A stretch of 8,351 bases of DNA from a bacterium BMS3Bbin02 (lineage in GTDB: Bacteria > Actinomycetota > Acidimicrobiia > Spongiisociales > UBA5794): the NCBI GenBank assembly GCA_002898115.1, contig BDTL01000273.1, forward strand, positions 1 to 8,351. The letters are read 5' to 3'. Positions 1 to 5,905 of the stretch are shown in pieces. The translations under genes and the position numbers were made by a program. Under the pieces are notes generated by a model, which was given only the letters and a program-made list of their open reading frames with translations, ran no database searches and had not been told where the DNA came from. The first letter of the stretch is position 1, and each line of letters starts with the position of its first letter.

Positions 1-1
1 G

Positions 2-76
2 GTGATCGACTTGCCGACTTTGGCTCTGACCAAGAAACTGATGAAGGGCCGCCAGACGCCCTGGAGTCCACGGTGA
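2..76 (+). CDS. mreD: 3' end of upstream gene, probably rod-shape protein MreD
   Basis: An open frame enters from the left edge and gives 24 residues (VIDLPTLALTKK... ending WSPR) before TGA at 74-76. That stop overlaps the GTG start of the next gene (GTGA), the usual sign of translational coupling inside an operon. The fragment is too short to identify by sequence. The name MreD rests on context: MreD, an inner-membrane protein of the elongasome, normally precedes the PBP2 gene in mreBCD-mrdA-rodA clusters. A short basic, Trp-containing tail fits the cytoplasmic end of a membrane protein but proves nothing. I am confident that a coding frame ends here and only moderately confident of its identity. 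Confidence 0.5.
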   Translation: MIDLPTLALTKKLMKGRQTPWSPR

Positions 77-2016
77 GACCGGGACTTCGCCTTGCGGGGC
101 TGGGGGTCTTTTTCGCTGCACTGTTCGCTGTGTTGCTCGTTCGGCTGTGGACAATCCAGGTGACACTCGCTGACGAGTACGTCGCACAGGCCCAGAACCT
201 GCAAATCCGGGTGGTCAGTACTCCGGCTCCACGCGGCGAGATTCGCGACGCAAGCGGACGTCTTCTCGCGGGGTCCAGGTCCGCGTTGGCTCTTGTGATC
301 GACGGAGCACTCATTGATCCCGAAACAGAGGCTGAACTCGTACAACGGCTTGCCGCGTTGTCTGATCTCTCTGCGTCCGAGGTACAGCGCCGCATCGATC
401 AGGCACGGAACCTGTCCGATCGGGTGACCCTCATTGATGACTTGTCCGATGCCGACGCACTGTTCGTCGTGGAGCATGCGGAAGAGTTCGGTGGCCTCTA
501 CGTCGAGCCACAACCGGTGAGGGAGTACCCGATGGGGGAACTCGTGTCCTCGGTTGTGGGATACATCGGCCGCCCGAACGCAGAGGATCTCGAAGATCCT
601 GAGATCAGGTCGACCGACGTCCTCGGCAAAGCCGGGACCGAGCGGTACTACGACACTGACCTACGTGGGACTCCCGGGTTCATCAAGTACCGGGTGGACG
701 CGCAGCGAAATGTGATCGAGGTGCTGGGCGAGCAACCACCCAGGCCTGGGAACACGATGATTCTCAACATCGACACTGATCTCCAGGAGGTCGTGTTCGA
801 GTCACTCCGGCAAGGGTTGGACCTGAGCCGCGAGGTATCGCCGTCGGGAGCCGGATGTGAACCTTCTCACGCAGACGAGCAGTGCCCGGTTCGTGCAACA
901 GCGGTCGTTCTCGATGTCACGAACGGCGCGGTGAAAGCAATGGCGTCGTATCCGACGTTCAATTCGTCGATTTTTGTCGAGGGTGTCTCGGAGGAAGAGT
1001 GGGATAGGCTCACGACGTTGCGGGCGTTCTCCAACTATGCGGTTCAGGGAGTGTACGCCCCGGCATCGGCCTTCAAGAGTGTTGCCTACGTGACGGCTCT
1101 CGAAGGCGGCTATTTTCCGGAAGGTCAGACAGCAACGAGCAGATATGTGTGTCTGGGCACGCTCGAGTTTCAGTTCGATGACGGCTCGCCGCAGGTTTTC
1201 CGCGATTGGAAGCCGGGCGGGCACGGACCGGTGAACCTCGGCGAGGCCTTCCAGCAGTCGTGTGACCTCTACTTCTGGGAGGTGGCGCTCACGCTGTGGC
1301 GTGACGGTGAAGAAGATGGAGACGCGAGAAACGAACTCCAACGGTGGGCGCGCGAGTTCGGCTTTGACGCGGTTACCGGCATCGATCTTCCCTTCGAGGC
1401 TCCCGGTCTGATCCCCGATGAAGCCTGGTTCAAGCGGGTGCAGGAGGAGACCCCGGGTCGTGTCCGTGAGGGTCCGTGGACCGGTGGAGATCTGATGAAC
1501 ACGGTCATCGGACAGGGCTCAACTCTATCGACCCCGCTTCAGCTCGCCAACGCCTATGCGGCAATGGTGAACGGTGGGACGTTGTGGAAACCCCGGGTAC
1601 TCGACCAGATGGTTGATTCGGACGGGGTCACGGTTCTGGACAATTCGAGGACGGCGATTCGGATCGTCGACATCTCTCCGGATACCGTGACATCGATCCT
1701 CAGGGATATGCGGCTTGTCGTGAACGGCAAGTCGGGAACTGCGCGCGGTGCGTTCGCCAACTTCGGCGAAAACAGGAACGAGGTCGGTGGCAAGACCGGA
1801 ACGGCCGAGGTCATCAAGGGCGCAGAAGGTGTGGACACGGCACTCTTTGTCGGAGTGACTCCCGTGTCGAACCCGAAGTACGTCGTCGTTGTCGTGATCG
1901 AGCGAGGTGGGTCGGGAGGCCGGATCGCCGCGCCGACCGCACGCAGGATTCTCCAATACATCGTGAACGGCTCCGAGGGTGTCACGGCCGTTAGCCCGGG
2001 GGACGATCTCGACTGA
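73..2016 (+). CDS. mrdA: Penicillin-binding protein 2 (peptidoglycan transpeptidase)
   Basis: Class B penicillin-binding protein of 647 residues that cross-links lateral-wall peptidoglycan with RodA; membrane-anchored, acting outside the cytoplasmic membrane. Residues about 5-30 are one transmembrane anchor. Residues about 45-220 are the PBP dimerisation/pedestal domain, with the PRGEIRD motif and later GKAGTE and LRGTPG. The transpeptidase domain carries all three active-site motifs: SxxK as S332-A-F-K335, SxD as S396-C-D398, and KTG as K574-T-G576. The segment VIGQGSTLSTPLQLANAYAA and the overall length are typical of MrdA rather than division PBP3. The GTG start at 73 is supported by GGAG at 63-66 and by the overlap with the preceding stop. 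The stop overlaps rodA. Oddities: two KxGTA copies 21 residues apart (K553 and K574), of which only the second sits in the active-site context, and an inserted Cys pair (C262, C271). Family very sure; PBP2 subtype sure from the rodA neighbour. Confidence 0.95.
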   Translation: MRPGLRLAGLGVFFAALFAVLLVRLWTIQVTLADEYVAQAQNLQIRVVSTPAPRGEIRDASGRLLAGSRSALALVIDGALIDPETEAELVQRLAALSDLSASEVQRRIDQARNLSDRVTLIDDLSDADALFVVEHAEEFGGLYVEPQPVREYPMGELVSSVVGYIGRPNAEDLEDPEIRSTDVLGKAGTERYYDTDLRGTPGFIKYRVDAQRNVIEVLGEQPPRPGNTMILNIDTDLQEVVFESLRQGLDLSREVSPSGAGCEPSHADEQCPVRATAVVLDVTNGAVKAMASYPTFNSSIFVEGVSEEEWDRLTTLRAFSNYAVQGVYAPASAFKSVAYVTALEGGYFPEGQTATSRYVCLGTLEFQFDDGSPQVFRDWKPGGHGPVNLGEAFQQSCDLYFWEVALTLWRDGEEDGDARNELQRWAREFGFDAVTGIDLPFEAPGLIPDEAWFKRVQEETPGRVREGPWTGGDLMNTVIGQGSTLSTPLQLANAYAAMVNGGTLWKPRVLDQMVDSDGVTVLDNSRTAIRIVDISPDTVTSILRDMRLVVNGKSGTARGAFANFGENRNEVGGKTGTAEVIKGAEGVDTALFVGVTPVSNPKYVVVVVIERGGSGGRIAAPTARRILQYIVNGSEGVTAVSPGDDLD

Positions 2017-3179
2017 TGGTATTGTCCTCGACCCGAACTGATAACACGTACCTTCAGCGGGAGCGGGCGATGAGGCCCGACATCATTCTCGTGCTCAGTT
2101 TCTTGGCGCTAGCGGCTATCAGCGTCGTGATGGTGTATACGGCATCGGCGCCGCGCGCTCGGTCCCTCGGGGACTCCGAGACCGCCCAGGCAATCAACCA
2201 GGCCATTTTCGTGGGCATCGGCGCTGTTACCTTCATAGTCGCGTCGATCATCGAGCCACGCTCGATCCGACTGGCCGCTCCGGCTCTGTATCTGGGTTCG
2301 CTTGTGACGCTCGTCGCGGTCCAGTTCACCGAGGTTCATGCGGGCGCCCAACGCTGGATCAACCTAGGACCGGTGCAGTTCCAACCGTCTGAGGCGGCGA
2401 AGATTGCGGTGATCCTTGCGCTTGCCGCATTGTTGTCCTCCGAGACGAATCGCGCCTTGTCTCCGATCCGGATCGCGCAGGCTCTGGCGCTGGTGGCGGT
2501 GCCGGCGGTACTTATCTTCATCCAACCGGACCTCGGAACGATGCTTGTGTTCGGGTTCATCACGGTCGTCATGTTGTTCGTTGCCGGTACGACGGGGCGT
2601 CAGCTTGGATTCCTGATGTTCGCCGCTCTCGGCGGGGTCGTCATGATGGTACAGACGAACCTGTTGGAGGGCTACCAGATTCGTCGTCTCACAGCGTTTC
2701 TCGACGAGGCAGGGTCGTCGCTCGATGCCGTGTATAACCAGCAACAGTCCGAGATTGCGATCGGTGCCGGCGGCGTGTTTGGAACCGGTCTGCTGAACGG
2801 GGCTCAGACCAATCTCAACTTCGTGCCTGTCCAGGCCTCAGACTTCATTTTCACTGCTATCGGGGAGCAGCTGGGTTTCGTTGGAGCATCGCTGATTCTT
2901 GCGCTCTATGCCTTGATCATCTGGCGCGTTCTTATGATCGCTGTTGTTGCCCGCAGTCAGTTTTCCCAGCTTGTGGCGACGGGTTTTGGGGCGTTGCTTA
3001 TGTTCCATGTGTTCGTCAACGTTGGCATGACTATCAAAGTCATGCCTGTTACCGGTCTACCACTTCCGTGGATGTCGGCCGGGGGGACTGCTTTTGTGGC
3101 GATGAGCGCGGGCCTGGGTATCGTCCACGGTATCTGGATGCGTAGGTCACCTGTGCCAGGAGAACGCTCGCTTCTGTAG
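2016..3179 (+). CDS. rodA: RodA, SEDS-family peptidoglycan glycosyltransferase
   Basis: Polytopic membrane enzyme that polymerises lipid II into glycan strands for cell elongation as the partner of PBP2. The 387 residues show about ten hydrophobic segments. Family motifs occur in order: GAQRWINLG with W114, FQPSEAAK, QPDLGT, a Q-rich QQQSEIAIGAGG, SDFIFTAIGEQLGF, and NVGMTIKVMPVTGLPLPWMSAGG. D276 in SDFIF aligns with the essential Asp of E. coli RodA (D262) and FtsW (D297). The ATG at 2016 overlaps the mrdA stop (TGATG), suggesting coupled translation, but its ribosome site is poor (GGGGGA about 12 bases away). An in-frame ATG at 2070 (codon 19) has a better spaced GGGAG at 2059-2063 and would give RPDIIL directly before helix 1, so the true start may be there. 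RodA rather than FtsW is inferred from the mrdA neighbour. Confidence 0.93.
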   Translation: MVLSSTRTDNTYLQRERAMRPDIILVLSFLALAAISVVMVYTASAPRARSLGDSETAQAINQAIFVGIGAVTFIVASIIEPRSIRLAAPALYLGSLVTLVAVQFTEVHAGAQRWINLGPVQFQPSEAAKIAVILALAALLSSETNRALSPIRIAQALALVAVPAVLIFIQPDLGTMLVFGFITVVMLFVAGTTGRQLGFLMFAALGGVVMMVQTNLLEGYQIRRLTAFLDEAGSSLDAVYNQQQSEIAIGAGGVFGTGLLNGAQTNLNFVPVQASDFIFTAIGEQLGFVGASLILALYALIIWRVLMIAVVARSQFSQLVATGFGALLMFHVFVNVGMTIKVMPVTGLPLPWMSAGGTAFVAMSAGLGIVHGIWMRRSPVPGERSLL

Positions 3180-3201
3180 TGGCGTGTCGCACGTTTCGTG
3201 T

Positions 3202-3232
3202 TTGCACGTCGAGCGGGAGTTGCCACTAGGGT
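3202..3232 (+). promoter_or_regulatory. Possible promoter for tdk with a very short or absent leader
   Basis: TTGCAC (3202-3207) and TAGGGT (3227-3232) are separated by 19 bases, a little long for a sigma70-type promoter. TAGGGT fits the actinobacterial -10 pattern TAnnnT and ends 8 bases before the tdk ATG at 3241, so a transcript would begin at or next to the start codon. The same bases (AGGGTGG, 3228-3234) could instead be the ribosome site of a transcript read through from rodA. The two readings cannot be separated from sequence. Short inverted CACG/CGTG repeats at 3190-3208 lie over the -35 area. Confidence 0.35.
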
Positions 3233-3240
3233 GGCGGTCT

Positions 3241-3840
3241 ATGCAAAGACGTGCAGATCAAGGCTGGGTAGAAGTCATTTCCGGCCCGATGTTTTCCGGT
3301 AAGAGCGAAGAGCTCATTCGCAAGGTCACCCGTTACAACCTCGCACGAGTGCCAACGCAGATATTCAAACCGGCAATCGACATCCGGTATGCCGTTGGCG
3401 AGGTCGTGTCGCATTCCCGCCTTTCGATCGCCGCCGAACCCGTTGAAGATTCCGCGACACTGCTGAAAGCAGTTGAGGACCGTACGGTCGTCGTTGGTAT
3501 CGACGAAGGCCAGTTCTTTGACAACGGCCTTGTCGACGTTGTGACTCGACTAGCGGCCGCGGGGAAGAGGGTTATCGTTGCCGGTCTCGACATGGACTAT
3601 CTCGGCAGGCCTTTCGAGCCGATTCCCTCGCTCATGTTGAAGGCCGAGTATGTGACCCGGACTCTGGCGGTGTGCCATCGGTGCGGCGGTCCCGGCCTCT
3701 TCACTCAGCGCGTCGTTGAATCTGATGAGCTCGTCGTTCTTGGAGCCACGGACGCCTACGAGGCCCGATGTCGTCGCTGTTATGACCCAACCGAGGCACA
3801 GCAAGGTCGCCTGGATCTCGAAGTTGTGTCTGAGCAATAG
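3241..3840 (+). CDS. tdk: Thymidine kinase (type II, zinc-binding)
   Basis: Cytoplasmic salvage enzyme that phosphorylates thymidine to dTMP using ATP. The 199 residues match the bacterial type II family in length and layout. The P-loop is GPMFSGKS (15-22), the Walker B/active-site segment is GIDEGQFFD with catalytic-base candidate E89, and the nucleoside-binding lasso region contains DMDYLGRPF. Four structural-zinc ligands form two pairs, C145-xx-C148 and C177-xx-C180, the second inside the conserved YEARCRRC. I chose the ATG at 3241: it has AGGGTGG six bases upstream and begins eight residues before the conserved core, whereas a frame opening at GTG 3184 would add 19 residues with no family resemblance. 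It lies between rodA (61-base gap) and the rne leader; it has no functional tie to wall synthesis and is probably a passenger. Confidence 0.95.
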   Translation: MQRRADQGWVEVISGPMFSGKSEELIRKVTRYNLARVPTQIFKPAIDIRYAVGEVVSHSRLSIAAEPVEDSATLLKAVEDRTVVVGIDEGQFFDNGLVDVVTRLAAAGKRVIVAGLDMDYLGRPFEPIPSLMLKAEYVTRTLAVCHRCGGPGLFTQRVVESDELVVLGATDAYEARCRRCYDPTEAQQGRLDLEVVSEQ

Positions 3841-3851
3841 CAGCTCTTTTT
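3832..3851 (+). terminator. Possible weak terminator after tdk
   Basis: GAGC (3832-3835) can pair with GCTC (3843-3846) across a 7-base loop that contains the tdk stop codon, and a run of five T follows (3847-3851). A 4-bp stem is very short for an intrinsic terminator, so this is a tentative call. Confidence 0.22.
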
Positions 3852-3870
3852 GTCACTTCTCGGTGTGGTC

Positions 3871-3900
3871 AACTGAGGGTGGCGTGCGCCGTGCTACTCT
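3871..3900 (+). promoter_or_regulatory. Possible promoter for rne
   Basis: TACTCT at 3895-3900 fits the TAnnnT form of an actinobacterial -10 element. The -35 is poor: AACTGA at 3871-3876, 18 bases upstream, is the best candidate. A start near 3907 would give a leader of about 255 bases before the rne ATG. A promoter is expected somewhere between tdk and rne because the gap is large, but this particular site is a guess from pattern. Confidence 0.3.
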
Positions 3901-3904
3901 TGTG

Positions 3905-4162
3905 CAACGGGCCGCCCTTGAGGTTGGCTTCTGCAACGGCCAAGGAAACACATGCCGAGCGTCTCAAGTTTGATCATGACGTTGTCGGCGCGCCGGTCCC
4001 ACCGGACCCCGCGCAGAGTTTCGATACCCCTGCTGCACACCTGCACCGCTACGGCGGCGCCCTGTCGTGAGCACAGAGGGTTTGGTCCGCCCCGAAGCGC
4101 AACTCGGCATATCCCAAAGAGTTACCTGTCGTCCCCGTGTAGGGACGCAAAGGAGTTTTGTT
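3905..4162 (+). promoter_or_regulatory. Long structured 5' leader of rne
   Basis: About 320 bases separate tdk from rne, and I see no recognisable gene here. The stretch contains strong local pairing. GGCCG (3910-3914) can pair with CGGCC (3937-3941). GGTCC (3995-3999) pairs with GGACC (4004-4008) over a CACC loop and is extended, past a small internal loop, by GCGC (3988-3991) with GCGC (4011-4014). CGTCCC (4130-4135) pairs perfectly with GGGACG (4142-4147) over a 6-base loop, ending one base before the AAAGGAG ribosome site (4149-4155). TGCAACGG is repeated at 3903 and 3932. RNase E of E. coli is known to control its own mRNA through a long structured leader; a parallel role here is inference. 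I do not recognise a known riboswitch class. Confidence 0.5.
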
Positions 4163-4248
4163 ATGGCAATGTTCCGCAAAAGCGCACCCAGAGTGGTGCG
4201 GCGGAGTACAGCAGAAGAAGCCGAACGCAAGGTTGTCGGCAAAGGTAA
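3952..4248 (+). CDS. Doubtful upstream ORF overlapping the start of rne
   Basis: A 98-codon frame opens with ATG at 3952, preceded by a well-spaced AAGGA (3942-3946), runs through the whole rne leader and ends 86 bases inside rne in another frame. The product (MPSVSSLIMTLSARR...) is Ser/Arg-rich, low in hydrophobic core and resembles no family I know, as expected of chance coding. The good ribosome site is the only argument for translation. If translated, ribosomes would melt the hairpin at 4130-4147 that lies next to the rne ribosome site, so it could act as a regulatory upstream ORF rather than make a useful protein. Confidence 0.15.
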   Translation: MPSVSSLIMTLSARRSHRTPRRVSIPLLHTCTATAAPCREHRGFGPPRSATRHIPKSYLSSPCRDAKEFCYGNVPQKRTQSGAAEYSRRSRTQGCRQR

Positions 4249-5764
4249 GCGCGCGCCGGTTGTCCGCCGGTTTAAGGAAGCCCAACAGCCGGAGTCGAAA
4301 CCGGCCTCAGGGGGTCGTTCCAGGTCCGCTACCCCGCGAGGGTCTACCCAGAGTCGCAAGCGGCCACGCGGCGGCAATTCCGCCGGTGGTCAGGACCGGA
4401 ACTCCAACCAGCAGAACCGTAACCAACGCGCCGCCCAGCCGCGGCGTCAACGGCGCTCTCGGCCCCACCTGGAAATTGTCCAGCCGCCTGCTGACACGCC
4501 GCGCAAGCAAATGCTGGTGCGCCACAGCGATCACCAAACCCAGATCGTCGTTCTCGAAGGTCCGGTGTTGGTTGAGCACTACGTCACCCGGTCAGACCGG
4601 AGTTCGCTGGTCGGTAACGTCTATGTCGGCAAAGTCCGCAATGTACTCCCGGGCATGGAAGCCGCGTTTGTCGATTTCGGTGAAGGCAAGAACGGTGTGC
4701 TGTACATCGGCGACATCAATCAGCCGGAGGGACGCCGCAAGCGCATCGAAGATATCTTGAAGCCCGGGGACCAAATTCTTGTCCAGGTCGTGAAGGACGC
4801 CATGGGGCACAAAGGCGCCCGCCTGACCAACCAGATTTCGTTGGCCGGACGCTACCTTGTACTGGGCGCCGGCCCTGACCTGCGGGGCATCTCCCGACGA
4901 CTCGCCGAGGAGGAACGGCGTCGCCTGCGCGACATCGTGGCGGAGCTTCGACCCAAGGGTATGGGGATCATCGTCCGGACCGCGGCGGAAGGCGCTACCA
5001 AAGACGATATCAAGGCTGATATCGACCGTCTCGTGGCGATCTGGGAGGAGATTGAATCAAAGAAAGACGCTCCTGCCCCGTCGATGATCTATCAGGAGCC
5101 CCCGCTGGTTCTTCGGGTTATCCGTGAGAACTTCACGCGCGACTTCCGCCGACTCCTTGTCAATGACAAGAAAGTCCATGCTGAGATTCTCGACTATCTC
5201 AAGGGCACCGAGCCGGATCTTGTCGAGAAGGTTCGTCACTACAAAGACGAAATGTCGATCTTCGAACGATTCCATGTTGAGGATCAGCTTCGCAAGGCGC
5301 TCGACCGCAAGGTATGGCTCCCTTCGGGTGGACACATCGTGATCGACAGAACCGAGGCGCTCACTGTTATTGATGTCAACACCGGGAGATTCGTTGGGAC
5401 ATCAAATCTCGAAGAGACGGTGCTCCAGAACAATCTTGAGTCTGCTGAGGAAATTGCACGACAGCTTCGGCTGCGCGACATCGGCGGCATCATCGTGATC
5501 GACTTCATTGATATGGAGATCGAGAAGAACCAGGAAGCTGTGTTACTTCGTTTCCGTCAGCACCTTGCCAAGGACAAGATGCGTACCCAGGTCTTTGACG
5601 TCTCCCATCTCGGCCTTGTCGAGATGACGAGAAAGAACGTTTCTGCGGGCCTCCTTGAATCATTCTCGGAGATCTGTGATCAATGCAACGGCCGCGGTGT
5701 GTTGCTTCACGAAGACGCCGCAACTGTGGGGACGCCGCTACCGACCAACGAGGACGACGCGTAG
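4163..5764 (+). CDS. rne: Ribonuclease E/G family endoribonuclease
   Basis: Single-strand-specific endoribonuclease of mRNA decay and rRNA/tRNA processing. The 533 residues divide into a basic, low-complexity extension (1 to about 115, Q/N/R-rich near 77-102) and the catalytic core. The core begins around M117 (MLVRHSDHQTQIVVLEG), with an S1 RNA-binding domain from about 148 (SLVGNVYVGKV, PGMEAAFVDFGEG). The DNase-I-like part holds the metal ligands D404 (VIDVNTG) and D447 (VIDFID), and C505-xx-C508 is the zinc-link. The spacings 404-447-505 equal those of E. coli D303-D346-C404. Only about 25 residues follow the zinc-link, so there is no C-terminal degradosome scaffold. ATG 4163 is chosen because AAAGGAG ends seven bases before it; the frame stays open to GTG 4067, but that start lacks a ribosome site. 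The symbol rng is equally defensible. Confidence 0.94.
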   Translation: MAMFRKSAPRVVRRSTAEEAERKVVGKGKRAPVVRRFKEAQQPESKPASGGRSRSATPRGSTQSRKRPRGGNSAGGQDRNSNQQNRNQRAAQPRRQRRSRPHLEIVQPPADTPRKQMLVRHSDHQTQIVVLEGPVLVEHYVTRSDRSSLVGNVYVGKVRNVLPGMEAAFVDFGEGKNGVLYIGDINQPEGRRKRIEDILKPGDQILVQVVKDAMGHKGARLTNQISLAGRYLVLGAGPDLRGISRRLAEEERRRLRDIVAELRPKGMGIIVRTAAEGATKDDIKADIDRLVAIWEEIESKKDAPAPSMIYQEPPLVLRVIRENFTRDFRRLLVNDKKVHAEILDYLKGTEPDLVEKVRHYKDEMSIFERFHVEDQLRKALDRKVWLPSGGHIVIDRTEALTVIDVNTGRFVGTSNLEETVLQNNLESAEEIARQLRLRDIGGIIVIDFIDMEIEKNQEAVLLRFRQHLAKDKMRTQVFDVSHLGLVEMTRKNVSAGLLESFSEICDQCNGRGVLLHEDAATVGTPLPTNEDDA

Positions 5765-5775
5765 AACGTTTCGCG

Positions 5776-5803
5776 GTCGACGATTCGCGCCCCGTCGGTT
5801 TTT
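5776..5803 (+). terminator. Weak intrinsic terminator-like hairpin after rne
   Basis: CGACG (5778-5782) pairs with CGTCG (5793-5797) over a 10-base loop; two G-U pairs extend the stem outward, and five T run from 5799 to 5803. It lies 12 bases after the rne stop, where a terminator is expected. The stem is short and the T run doubles as part of the next promoter's -35, so termination is probably partial. Confidence 0.4.
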
Positions 5804-5828
5804 CACCCTGAGCGTGGGGGGCTATGAT
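5800..5828 (+). promoter_or_regulatory. Promoter of the rplU-rpmA-obg-proB operon
   Basis: TTTTCA (5800-5805) and TATGAT (5823-5828) are separated by exactly 17 bases, close to the housekeeping sigma factor consensus. A start near 5835 would leave a leader of about 70 bases before rplU. This is the best promoter in the window, and the position between two operons fits. Confidence 0.7.
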
Positions 5829-5833
5829 GCACC

Positions 5834-5884
5834 CGCACCTCAGGGCTGTGCGCCGGTTAAGCGCGGCGCGAGTTCGATTGGCCC
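5834..5884 (+). promoter_or_regulatory. Structured leader of the L21 operon, candidate autoregulatory RNA
   Basis: Two alternative stems share bases. Stem A is CGCAC (5834-5838) with GTGCG (5848-5852). Stem B is GCGCCG (5850-5855) with CGGCGC (5864-5869) over an 8-base loop, enclosed by GGGCT (5843-5847) with GGCCC (5880-5884). A excludes B because 5850-5852 are used by both. The paired region ends eight bases before the GGAGGA ribosome site of rplU. Ribosomal-protein leaders upstream of L21 are known in some bacteria; I cannot match this one to a known family from memory. Confidence 0.4.
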
Positions 5885-5905
5885 ACCACTTCGGAGGACA
5901 GAAGA

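Noticed and set aside
802..1341. 179-codon minus-strand frame inside mrdA
   Set aside because: Lies wholly antisense to well-conserved PBP2 motifs and its product resembles nothing known.
3190..3208. Alternating CACG/CGTG repeats before tdk as an operator
   Set aside because: Arms of only four bases, and several overlapping pairings are possible; no known regulator site recognised.
3184..3240. GTG 3184 as start of tdk
   Set aside because: Adds 19 residues without family resemblance and lacks a ribosome site; ATG 3241 fits the usual length and N-terminus.
3879..4070. 63-codon frame ending in a GTGA overlap with GTG 4067
   Set aside because: No ribosome site, no recognisable product, and its start would lie upstream of the possible transcription start; the overlap is likely chance.
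4082..4113. TTGGTC ... CATATC as a second rne promoter
   Set aside because: 20-base spacer and a poor -10; not better than chance.
4067..4162. GTG at 4067 as start of rne, adding 32 residues
   Set aside because: No ribosome site before it, the added residues look like no RNase E arm, and ATG 4163 has AAAGGAG at ideal spacing.
3964..4377. 137-codon minus-strand frame across the rne leader and start
   Set aside because: Arg/Gly/Pro-rich product without family resemblance, antisense to rne; typical of chance open frames in GC-rich DNA.
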